Positions 33,182 to 40,468 of a stretch of DNA of 40,468 bases are shown one piece after another. Both the position numbers and the translations under genes were made by a program. The notes beneath the pieces are model-generated. The model saw only the letters and a program-made list of their open reading frames with translations, had not been told where the DNA came from and ran no database searches. Location of the stretch: the NCBI GenBank assembly GCA_900768875.1, contig CAAGEP010000019.1, forward strand, positions 1 to 40,468, in the 5' to 3' direction. The first letter of the stretch is position 1; each line of letters begins with the position of its first letter. Source of the stretch: Alphaproteobacteria bacterium. GTDB taxonomy: Bacteria; Pseudomonadota; Alphaproteobacteria; CAAGCB01; CAG-977.

Positions 33182-34462
33182 ATGCAGCCCCAAGACATCA
33201 TCTGTAAAAAACGCGAAGGTCAAAAGCTGACGCCCGCGGAAATCAACGCTTTTGTGCAGGGAATCAACGATTGGTCGATTGCCGACGGACAAATCGCGGC
33301 GATGTTGATGGCGACTTTGATTAACGGCACGGACACCGACGAAATCGTCGAATTGGTCAAAGCCGTCGTGGATACGGGCATGGTTTTGAACTGGGACGCG
33401 GTGGATTTGAACGGTCCCGTCGCGTCGGTTTACGCCATGCCGGGGGTGGGCGACAAAGTCGAAATCATCGCGGGTGCGGTGCTGGCGGCTTGCGGACTGT
33501 ATGTGCCGATGATTTGCGACCGTATGCAGTACCACACGGGCGGCACGATGGACAAGCTGGACAGCATTCTGGGCTACGATTCCCATCCGACGTATTCCCG
33601 CTTTAAAAAAGCTTTGCGCGACAGCGGATGCGCTTTTATGACGTCGACGGAACAATTCGCCCCCGCCGACATGCGCATCCAAGCGATTCGCGACATCACG
33701 GCTACGGTGGAAAGCCTGCCGCTGCTGATTTCGTCCATGCTGACCAAAAAAGTCACCAGCGGGATTCGCAAACTGACCGTCGATGTCAAAGCCGGATCGG
33801 GCGCGTTCACCAAAACGCAAGCCGAAGCGGAACAGTGCATCGATTTGATTAAACAATGCCTGCCCGCATTTGGAATCGACGCGAACTTTACGATATCCGA
33901 CATGAACCAAGTCACGGGACAAAACATCGGCAACAGCCTTGAAATTTACGAAATCTGGGACTATCTGACGGGCGCGTCGGGAACGCGCGACGCCGACATT
34001 CACGCTTTGGTCAAGCGCGTTTCTTCCGCCGCTTTGCTGTTAAACGGAATTTGCGCGACGCAGGACGAAGCGGACGCAAAAGTCGATTCCGTCGTCGCTT
34101 CGGGCGCCGCCGCCGAACAGTTCGGCAGGATTTTGACCGCAATGGGCGTTTCACCCGCGTTTATGAACAACCCCGCGCCGTTTTTGCAAACAGCGTCCGT
34201 CATCCGTCCGATTTATCCCGACAAAGCGGGCACGGTCAAAGGAATGAACTTGCGCTGGATAGGCTTGTCCGTCCTTGAAATGGGCGCGGGACGTTTGTTC
34301 CAAGAACAAAAAATCGACTATTCGGCGGGCTATACGAATATGTGCAAAGTCGGCATGTATGTTTCTCCGCAAGTCCCGCTTGCCTTTGTTCACGCGCACG
34401 ACGAAGCGACCGCCGACGCCGCCGAAACACACTTGCGCGGAGCGATTCAAATCGAATCGTAA
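33182..34462 (+). CDS. Divergent thymidine phosphorylase paralogue
   Basis: This 426-residue protein is collinear with the DeoA at 30548, but the phosphate loop KHSTGG is replaced by VYAMPG (83-88), so the phosphate Lys, the base-contacting His and the Ser are lost. Yet DITATVES, the base residues Arg170, Ser185 and Lys189, and DVKAGSGAF are kept, and so is HTGGTMDKL. This is a mirror of the changes in the first DeoA. It may act on a different substrate, use another nucleophile, or be regulatory. The ATG at 33182 has AAGGAT; the hairpin upstream separates it from deoB. Its 3' end overlaps glnE by 16 bases. Confidence 0.85.
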   Translation: MQPQDIICKKREGQKLTPAEINAFVQGINDWSIADGQIAAMLMATLINGTDTDEIVELVKAVVDTGMVLNWDAVDLNGPVASVYAMPGVGDKVEIIAGAVLAACGLYVPMICDRMQYHTGGTMDKLDSILGYDSHPTYSRFKKALRDSGCAFMTSTEQFAPADMRIQAIRDITATVESLPLLISSMLTKKVTSGIRKLTVDVKAGSGAFTKTQAEAEQCIDLIKQCLPAFGIDANFTISDMNQVTGQNIGNSLEIYEIWDYLTGASGTRDADIHALVKRVSSAALLLNGICATQDEADAKVDSVVASGAAAEQFGRILTAMGVSPAFMNNPAPFLQTASVIRPIYPDKAGTVKGMNLRWIGLSVLEMGAGRLFQEQKIDYSAGYTNMCKVGMYVSPQVPLAFVHAHDEATADAAETHLRGAIQIES

Positions 34463-37164
34463 GCCGCCTCAGCCGTTTCCCTTATCCGTTTTTCCAACGC
34501 GGGCAAGTCCCGTTCGCCGCATCTTTCCGCGATTTTTTGCCGCACGGCGGCGGGCGCGCCGCTGACGCTTTGTCCGTCGGTCAAGCAAACCGAATACAGT
34601 GCGGCAAGCGTCGTCCACAATCCATACGCCCGCGCCAAAACAGCCGATTGTTCCGTTTGAAGACGGCTCAGCACGCCCGAAACGGAGCGGTCGCTGATTT
34701 CGGGATGAAGCAGGCGCGTTTTTTGCACAAAAAACTCGATATCAATCATGCCACCGTCGATATGCTTGACATCCCACACCGTTCTGGCGGGAAAATTGTC
34801 CGCGATTTTGCGGCGCATCTCGGCAACGTCAGCCGCGATTTTGTCCGCGTCGCGCGGCTTGGTCAAAGCGGCGGCGATTTCGGATTCCCCGATATTTCCC
34901 CATACCACGCGCGCTTTGGTCAGCGCCATCAGCTCCCACGTCCACGCGTCGGCGTCGTAATAGCGGTTGAACGCCTGCAAAGACACGGCGGCGGGTCCCG
35001 CGTTTCCCGACGGACGCAAGCGCATATCGACCGACCATAAAACGCCTTCGCGCGTATTCAGCGACAGCGCGTTGACAATCCTTTGCGCCAAGCGGGCGTA
35101 ATACACGTTCGGATACAGCGGCTTTTTGCCGTCGGACAGCACATCGTCGGGAGCGTCATACAAAAACAGAATGTCCAAATCGGATGAAAACGTCATTTCC
35201 CGACTGCCCGCTTTGCCCAGCAAAACCAAAGCGCACTTGCCGTTTTTCATTTTTCCCGCCGTTTGTTCGTAGTCGGCAACGACCATCGGACAAAGCCTGT
35301 TCAGCACCGCGTCCGCCAGCGCCGACAAAATTCCGCCCAACGCTTCGGGCGCAATCAAGCCGCGCAAAAACAGCACCGCCGTTTGGAAACGTTTTTCGCG
35401 GACAAAGCGGCGGGCGGCATCCAAAGCCTGCTCCAAATCCTCGACGTTTTCAAAAGCGGCCTGCGCTTCGGCGTTCAGCGTTTCGGGCGTCGGGAGTTCA
35501 AAAAAACGTTGCGACAACACCGCGTCGAACAAATCGGGACGGCGCGTCAGCTCGTTTGAAAAAACGGGAGAAACGGCAATGACTTCGGTCAGCAAATCCA
35601 GCAAAGCGGGACGGGATTGAAACAGGGAAAACAGCTGGACGCCCGCGGGCAGTCCTTTGACGAATTCGTCAAAATGCGCGAAAGCGGCATCGGGATTCGG
35701 CGCTTTGCCCAAAGCATCGAAAATCACGGGCAACAGTTCGGCAATCAAAGCGCGCGCCTTTTCCGAACGCATGGCGCGATAACGTCCCGACAGCCAGCCG
35801 CGCACGGTGTCGGCGATAAAAGGCAACTCTTTAAACCCCTTTTGTTCCAGCACTTGCGCGGTGTGTTCGGGCAAATCCGCGCCGCTGAAGCTCAATTCCC
35901 CCGCTCGGCTGTCCGTTTCCGCCGCGAACAGGGAATCGTACGCTTTGGAAACCGTTGCGCGGTATTTCAGCAAAGTCGCCTTGAACGTCGGAAAGTCCAT
36001 CCCCAGAAAAGCCGCCAAAGCGTCCAGCTCCGCTTGCGTTTTGGGCAGGGTTTGGGTTTGCTGGTCTTCCTGCATTTGCAAACGGTGTTCCAGCGTGCGC
36101 AAAAAAACGTAAGCGTCGGACAGTTCCGCGCGGCATTGTTCGGTAATCCAGCCCGCTTTGGTCAGCTGTCTTAACGCCGTCAGCGTGCGGCGGGAACGGA
36201 GCTTTGTATCGCGCCCGCCCCATAAAAGCTGCTGTAATTGCGTGAAAAACTCGATTTCGCGAATACCGCCCGCGCCCAGCTTGACATTGTACCCCGCCAA
36301 ATCGTCCGTATCGTTTTGCGACCGCACGCCCAGCGACCGCTTGATGTCGTGAATTTGCGCCAAAGCGTAAAAGTCGGTCGACCGCCGCCAGACGAACGGG
36401 CTGATTTCTTTCAAAAACGCCCTGCCCGCCTGTTTGTCGCCCGCCACGGCGCGCGCTTTGATGAACGCCGCGCGTTCCCAGTTTTGAGCAAAGCTTTCGT
36501 AATAACAAGCGGCGGCTTCCGTGCCAAGCGCAATCGGCGTCGAACCGGGATCGGGACGCAAGCGCAAATCCGTGCGGAAAACATAGCCTTGCGGCGTTTG
36601 CTCCTCCATCATCGAGACCAAAGCGCGGGTCAGCTTGACAAAGAACGCGCCGATGTCGCGCTTGCCCGTATAGGGCGCGTTTTCCGCATCGTACAAGACA
36701 ATCAAGTCAATGTCCGACGAATAGTTCAATTCCCGCGCGCCCAGTTTGCCCATCGCCAGAATAATCAATCCGCTGTTTTCTTCGGGATTTTCGGGATTTG
36801 AAATCGTCCAGTCGCCTTTTGCGGCAGCTTCGCGCAACAAAGCGGACACGGCAATCCGCAGGCACGCTTCCGCCAAAACGGACAGCGATTCCGTGATTTG
36901 GTTCAAGCTCCACGCCCCGCTTAAATCCGCCATGGCAATCAGCAAAGCCGCCTTGCGCTTCAGCCTGCGCAATTCAACCGCCGCCGTTTCGACATCCGCC
37001 GTCAAATACAGCGCAGAAAACGCCGTTTTCATCAAAGCGGAAAACGTTTTGTCGTAACCGTTCGTCTGAACGGTTTGGAAAAATTCGTCCTCCCGCGCGC
37101 TCAAGCGTTTCAAAAACGGACTGAAGCGGGTTTCCCACGCTTGATTTTTTAAATCCTTGACCAT
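34447..37164 (-). CDS. glnE: Bifunctional glutamine synthetase adenylyltransferase/deadenylylase
   Basis: This 905-residue enzyme adds AMP to, or removes it from, glutamine synthetase, controlling ammonia assimilation. Two nucleotidyltransferase domains are visible: GKLGARELNYSSDIDLIVLYD near residue 140 (deadenylylation) and GKAGSREMTFSSDLDILFLYD near 650 (adenylylation), each with the paired metal-binding Asp. Length is close to E. coli GlnE (946). PII signalling (glnB) and glnA are not in the window. It is divergent from the YhdP-like gene and lacks a clear Shine-Dalgarno. Confidence 0.96.
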   Translation of the reverse strand: MVKDLKNQAWETRFSPFLKRLSAREDEFFQTVQTNGYDKTFSALMKTAFSALYLTADVETAAVELRRLKRKAALLIAMADLSGAWSLNQITESLSVLAEACLRIAVSALLREAAAKGDWTISNPENPEENSGLIILAMGKLGARELNYSSDIDLIVLYDAENAPYTGKRDIGAFFVKLTRALVSMMEEQTPQGYVFRTDLRLRPDPGSTPIALGTEAAACYYESFAQNWERAAFIKARAVAGDKQAGRAFLKEISPFVWRRSTDFYALAQIHDIKRSLGVRSQNDTDDLAGYNVKLGAGGIREIEFFTQLQQLLWGGRDTKLRSRRTLTALRQLTKAGWITEQCRAELSDAYVFLRTLEHRLQMQEDQQTQTLPKTQAELDALAAFLGMDFPTFKATLLKYRATVSKAYDSLFAAETDSRAGELSFSGADLPEHTAQVLEQKGFKELPFIADTVRGWLSGRYRAMRSEKARALIAELLPVIFDALGKAPNPDAAFAHFDEFVKGLPAGVQLFSLFQSRPALLDLLTEVIAVSPVFSNELTRRPDLFDAVLSQRFFELPTPETLNAEAQAAFENVEDLEQALDAARRFVREKRFQTAVLFLRGLIAPEALGGILSALADAVLNRLCPMVVADYEQTAGKMKNGKCALVLLGKAGSREMTFSSDLDILFLYDAPDDVLSDGKKPLYPNVYYARLAQRIVNALSLNTREGVLWSVDMRLRPSGNAGPAAVSLQAFNRYYDADAWTWELMALTKARVVWGNIGESEIAAALTKPRDADKIAADVAEMRRKIADNFPARTVWDVKHIDGGMIDIEFFVQKTRLLHPEISDRSVSGVLSRLQTEQSAVLARAYGLWTTLAALYSVCLTDGQSVSGAPAAVRQKIAERCGERDLPALEKRIRETAEAAYDSI

Positions 37165-37223
37165 CTTCTTATAGAAAAAATTTTGTTTTCGTGTATGCTT
37201 TGCTTACATTAAGGGGTTTGACC

Positions 37224-40200
37224 GTGCGACGCAAGTTTTTCAAAATTTCGCTGTATTTTTTCACGACGCTGTTTTTGCTGTTTTCCGTCGGCTTCGGCGC
37301 GTTGCTGTACCGATTGCACAAAGCGCCGATTTCCCTTGAAAAGTACATTCCGACTCTTGTCGACATCATAGCGCCCGCCGACGGATCGAAAATCAGCATC
37401 GAATCCGCCCTTTTGACGTGGAAAAGCTGGCGTCATCCGTTCAACGTCCGCGTTACGGGATTTTCCGTTGCGGATAAAGACGGCGCGTCATTGGGCAGAA
37501 TCCAAGAAATGAACGCGACGTTCAGCCTGTTCGCCTTGATGCGCGGTACGCTCGCCCCGCGCACGATTTCCATTTACCGTCCCGATATACGGTTGACCGT
37601 CAATTCCGACGAACACACTTATACCGACGCCCCTGCGGACGATGACGACAATCAAACGCGGATTTTGTTCAAAAATCTGATGACCCGCGTGGAACAGGAA
37701 CATTACCTGCGCCATTTTTCGCTGGTTGACGCCCGCATCAAAATCACGGACGTGTCCCGCAACGCCGTTTGGAACATCCCGACGGGAACGGTTTCCTATT
37801 CCAAACGACGCGGCCGGCATAAGCTGACGGGAAGCTTTTCGATTGAAACAGCGGGCAAGCCGCTGACGGCAGCCGTTTCCGGAAGTTGGAAAAACAAAGC
37901 GAAAACCGCCCGTTTGGAAATAGCTGTCCGCAATATTGACATCACAAAATCACGCGCCGCCCGCAAATACGAATTTTTGCGGGGCATTTCCGTTCCTTTG
38001 AGCCTGACGGCAGATTTAAAAGTGAATTTATCCAAAATAAAAAGCGACGCGGATTTGTTTTTATGGCGTGAAATCGTCAAATCTTTGGACTTTTCATTGA
38101 CGGGACGGCAGGGAAGCGTGGTTTTGCCCGCCTCAATCGGCGGAACGTACGATGTCAAAAGCCTGTCCGTCGCAGGGTCTTGGTTTGACGCGGGAAACAC
38201 GCTGGTCGTTTCGGACATTGATGTTGAAATGCAAAGCGGCGCCGCTTTTCACGCTTTTTTTGCCGCCAACAATCTGGGGAAATCGCTGGATTCGCAGGAT
38301 TGGTCCGGTTTAAACGCGGAATTGAAAGCAGACGCCCGCAATCTGTCCATGGAACGCGTTTCCGACTATTGGCCGCAATCCGCCGCCCCCGACGTTCATG
38401 ATTGGGTCAAAAACAATATCAAAGCGGGTTTCGTCCCGACGGGCGGCATTACAATGCAGTTCGGCGGGAACCGCGACGGAATTACGCTGAACGGCTTGGA
38501 CGCATCCGCCCGCATTGAAAACGCCCGCGTTACTTATATGGACGATATGCCCGCCGTTGAAGATGTCAAAGCGGATTTGCATTTTACCAAAAACGACATC
38601 GACATCACGTTGATTGACGGTCATACGGACGGCGTTTTTTTGCAAAAGGGGATGCTGTCTTTCGCAGGACTGACCAGACCGGCGACAATGTTCGTTTTGG
38701 ATACGGATTTGGAAACGGAATCCCTGTCCGACGTGTTTAAAATCCTGTCTTCGCCCGCGCTGAAAATCACCCAAGCGGCCTTCATCAACCCCGCCAATAT
38801 TTCCGGCGGCGCGACGGGATGCTTTAAACTGACCTTTCCGATGACGGGCGGACCGATAAACCCCGCCGACGTCCGCGTATCGGTTACGGCCGACGCAAAG
38901 GACGTAACCCTGTCGCACTATCTGATTGACGCGCTGAATATTCAAAGCACGGGAGCGCATCTTGATTTGACGGAAAAGGAAATGACGCTGACGGGCAGCG
39001 GGAAAATGCGCACGGGGGATATGAACTTCACGCTTTATCAGTCGTTTGACTTCGCCCCGGATGTAACGACGGATTTGAAAGCCTCCGCCGTTTTGACCAA
39101 TGAAGCACGCGCCGATTTGAACATTGATTTTCTGACTCCGCCCAACATCGCGGGCGACATCCCCGCCGAATTCGCTCTGCGTTTTTTCAAAGACCAAACA
39201 GGGCTGGCGACGGTTGATTTGGATTTAACGCCCGCGAACATCGACTTGGGCGTGATCGGGTGGAAAAAGGCGGCCGGCGTCGCGGGAAAAGGAACGGCGG
39301 AAATCCGGTTGACGGATTACGATTTTGCGTCCGTTCCGAAAATCGAGCTGACCGACGCTTTACATACCAGAATTCGGGCGAAAATCGACTTTTCGGCCGC
39401 ACATACGTTAAAGAAAATAGACATTTCGCCGATTTCGACGGGACGCACCCACGCCCAAGCGCGCGCCCGTTTTTTGAAAAAATCCATCCGTTTTGACATG
39501 ACGGGGGCGGCATTGGATTGGGCGTCGCTGATGAAAGCGGCAACCCCCGAACAAAGCGTGCGCAAACAGGCAAACGCCAAACAAACGGATTTGCCCGCCG
39601 TCGTTATCAACGCGGCTTTTGACAGGATTTTTCTCAGCGCGGCGGGGACGGCGGACGATATTGCATTTGCAGGCATTTACAAAAACGGCGGGTGGAGGAA
39701 AATGAACGGAACGGGATCCGTCGGCGAACAGAAAATGCCCTTTGTTTTTTCATTATCCCCCAGCACGGCGCCCGACGAATACACTTTTTCCCTGTCGACG
39801 CGGGATGCGGGATATGCGCTGAACGTTCTGGATTACATTTCGACGGTCAAGGGCGGCACTTTGCAAGTCAAAAGCACTTATGTTCCGGGAAAAGGCATCG
39901 ACGGTTTGGTAGAAATCAAAGATTTTTATCTGGAAGACCAGCCCGTTTTAACCCGCCTGCTGCGGCTGACGTCGTTTACCGGCATTTACGATACGCTGAC
40001 GGGACAGGGACTGCATTTCAACAAAGCAGAAATCCCCTACAAAATCAATCAAACGGCCATGAGCTTTAAGGACGCCTTGATTACGGGATCGTCGCTGGGC
40101 ATTACGTTGAACGGATTATACAACCGCGAAACGGGATTTTTGGATTTATACGGCTCTTTACTGCCGTTTTACGGGGTCAACAGCCTGCCGGGGAAAATCC

Positions 40201-40349
40201 CCCTGATCGGCAAGCTGTTCGTCGGCGAAAAAGGCGGCGGTCTGATAGGCGTTGCCTATTCCGTCAAAGGACTGTTGCCCAATCCCGAAATATCGGTTAA
40301 TCCGTTGTCTGCTCTTGCCCCCGGTGCGGCGCGAAATCTGTTTAATTAA
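37224..40349 (+). CDS. YhdP/DUF3971-like large envelope protein (AsmA-like)
   Basis: This 1041-residue protein has one N-terminal membrane segment (ISLYFFTTLFLLFSVGFGALLY) and a long beta-rich periplasmic part. The ending is typical of DUF3971 proteins: LLRLTSFTGIYDTLTGQGL, LYGSLLPFYGVNSLPGKIPL and NPEISVNPLSALAPG. This group (YhdP, TamB, YdbH) is linked to phospholipid transport across the periplasm. The GTG at 37224 has AAGGGG seven bases upstream; in-frame codons before it are unlikely. It is the second giant AsmA-like protein in the window. Confidence 0.87.
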   Translation: MRRKFFKISLYFFTTLFLLFSVGFGALLYRLHKAPISLEKYIPTLVDIIAPADGSKISIESALLTWKSWRHPFNVRVTGFSVADKDGASLGRIQEMNATFSLFALMRGTLAPRTISIYRPDIRLTVNSDEHTYTDAPADDDDNQTRILFKNLMTRVEQEHYLRHFSLVDARIKITDVSRNAVWNIPTGTVSYSKRRGRHKLTGSFSIETAGKPLTAAVSGSWKNKAKTARLEIAVRNIDITKSRAARKYEFLRGISVPLSLTADLKVNLSKIKSDADLFLWREIVKSLDFSLTGRQGSVVLPASIGGTYDVKSLSVAGSWFDAGNTLVVSDIDVEMQSGAAFHAFFAANNLGKSLDSQDWSGLNAELKADARNLSMERVSDYWPQSAAPDVHDWVKNNIKAGFVPTGGITMQFGGNRDGITLNGLDASARIENARVTYMDDMPAVEDVKADLHFTKNDIDITLIDGHTDGVFLQKGMLSFAGLTRPATMFVLDTDLETESLSDVFKILSSPALKITQAAFINPANISGGATGCFKLTFPMTGGPINPADVRVSVTADAKDVTLSHYLIDALNIQSTGAHLDLTEKEMTLTGSGKMRTGDMNFTLYQSFDFAPDVTTDLKASAVLTNEARADLNIDFLTPPNIAGDIPAEFALRFFKDQTGLATVDLDLTPANIDLGVIGWKKAAGVAGKGTAEIRLTDYDFASVPKIELTDALHTRIRAKIDFSAAHTLKKIDISPISTGRTHAQARARFLKKSIRFDMTGAALDWASLMKAATPEQSVRKQANAKQTDLPAVVINAAFDRIFLSAAGTADDIAFAGIYKNGGWRKMNGTGSVGEQKMPFVFSLSPSTAPDEYTFSLSTRDAGYALNVLDYISTVKGGTLQVKSTYVPGKGIDGLVEIKDFYLEDQPVLTRLLRLTSFTGIYDTLTGQGLHFNKAEIPYKINQTAMSFKDALITGSSLGITLNGLYNRETGFLDLYGSLLPFYGVNSLPGKIPLIGKLFVGEKGGGLIGVAYSVKGLLPNPEISVNPLSALAPGAARNLFN

Positions 40350-40351
40350 CA

Positions 40352-40389
40352 ACGGCCGCCGAGTATTTACTTGCAGCAGCAGCGGCCGT
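40352..40389. terminator. Inverted repeat at the convergent gene ends
   Basis: ACGGCCGC (40352-40359) and GCGGCCGT (40382-40389) form an eight-base-pair stem with a 22-base loop. The right arm lies inside the minus-strand gene. T-runs are weak, so the call is tentative. Confidence 0.35.
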
Positions 40390-40468
40390 CCTTTTCGACT
40401 TTGGTCAAGCCCGACGCGCATGTCGTGTAATCGCAATACTTGACGCACTTGCCGTCGTACTGGAAGCT
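40367..40468 (-). CDS. C-terminus of a cysteine-rich protein (5' end outside window)
   Basis: The minus strand reads into the window as an open frame of 33 codons, ending at a TAA at 40367-40369. It contains seven cysteines (CVKYC, TTC, then CCC just before the final Lys). The segment VEKDGRCCCK recalls VPDGKGGCYCK in the first gene of the window, so both may belong to one family of disulfide-rich surface proteins. Too short for a firm assignment. The start is beyond the right edge. Confidence 0.6.
   Translation of the reverse strand, partial: SFQYDGKCVKYCDYTTCASGLTKVEKDGRCCCK

Noticed and set aside
32993..34003. Minus-strand frame of 336 codons opposite the second deoA paralogue
   Set aside because: Shadow; the plus-strand frame has clear family motifs.
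1..40468. CRISPR, tRNA, rRNA, insertion sequences or phage genes
   Set aside because: None seen; the only tandem repeat is the in-frame 42-base unit in the AsmA-family gene.

Overview
The window looks like a compact chromosomal segment of an alphaproteobacterium. The strongest marker is a ChpT-type histidine phosphotransferase (21253-21867), a family characteristic of Alphaproteobacteria. GlnE, a single-chain GltB, PmbA and a very large DUF3971/YhdP-type protein fit that placement. Large cysteine-rich proteins at both ends and a lone pilin-like protein suggest a host- or gut-associated lineage, but that habitat is inference. Genes are tightly packed, no gene-free stretch exceeds 300 bases, and I saw no tRNA, rRNA, insertion sequence, phage gene or CRISPR array.

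Layout. 1-2400: the end of a cysteine-rich protein, a cold-shock protein, a TerB-like protein and infA. 2406-5249 (minus): a GAF/HD-GYP-type protein, rsmE and a His/Cys-rich small protein. 5387-7833 (plus): a membrane protein, pmbA and a MarR regulator. 7830-12676 (minus): slyX, then gltB. 12788-14733 (plus): an M20 peptidase and a HAD nucleotidase. 14730-16159 (minus): a DUF2157/GDYXXLXY membrane pair. 16270-18546 (plus): a DUF3015/DUF4105 secreted pair. 18543-21867 (minus): chpT and a CheA-like protein that has lost its catalytic motifs. 21957-22795 (plus): a small unknown protein and a pilin-like protein. 22773-28371 (minus): upp, a giant AsmA-family protein with a coiled-coil tail, and an LpoB-like lipoprotein. 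28547-34462 (plus): a complete nucleoside-salvage operon (cdd, punA, deoC, deoA, deoB and a second deoA paralogue). 34447-37164 (minus): glnE. 37224-40349 (plus): a DUF3971/YhdP-like protein. 40367-40468 (minus): the tail of another cysteine-rich protein.

How the genes work together. The cdd-deo operon with upp turns (deoxy)nucleosides into bases and pentose phosphates that enter glycolysis. GltB and GlnE both act in ammonia assimilation. The two very large AsmA/YhdP-like proteins, the LpoB-like lipoprotein and the DUF4105 protein point to envelope functions.

The most unusual points are the ChpT plus pseudo-CheA operon and the pair of DeoA paralogues that have lost different conserved motifs. 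The His/Cys-rich small protein, the coiled-coil and basic tail on the AsmA protein, and the five convergent gene pairs that overlap at their ends are also notable.
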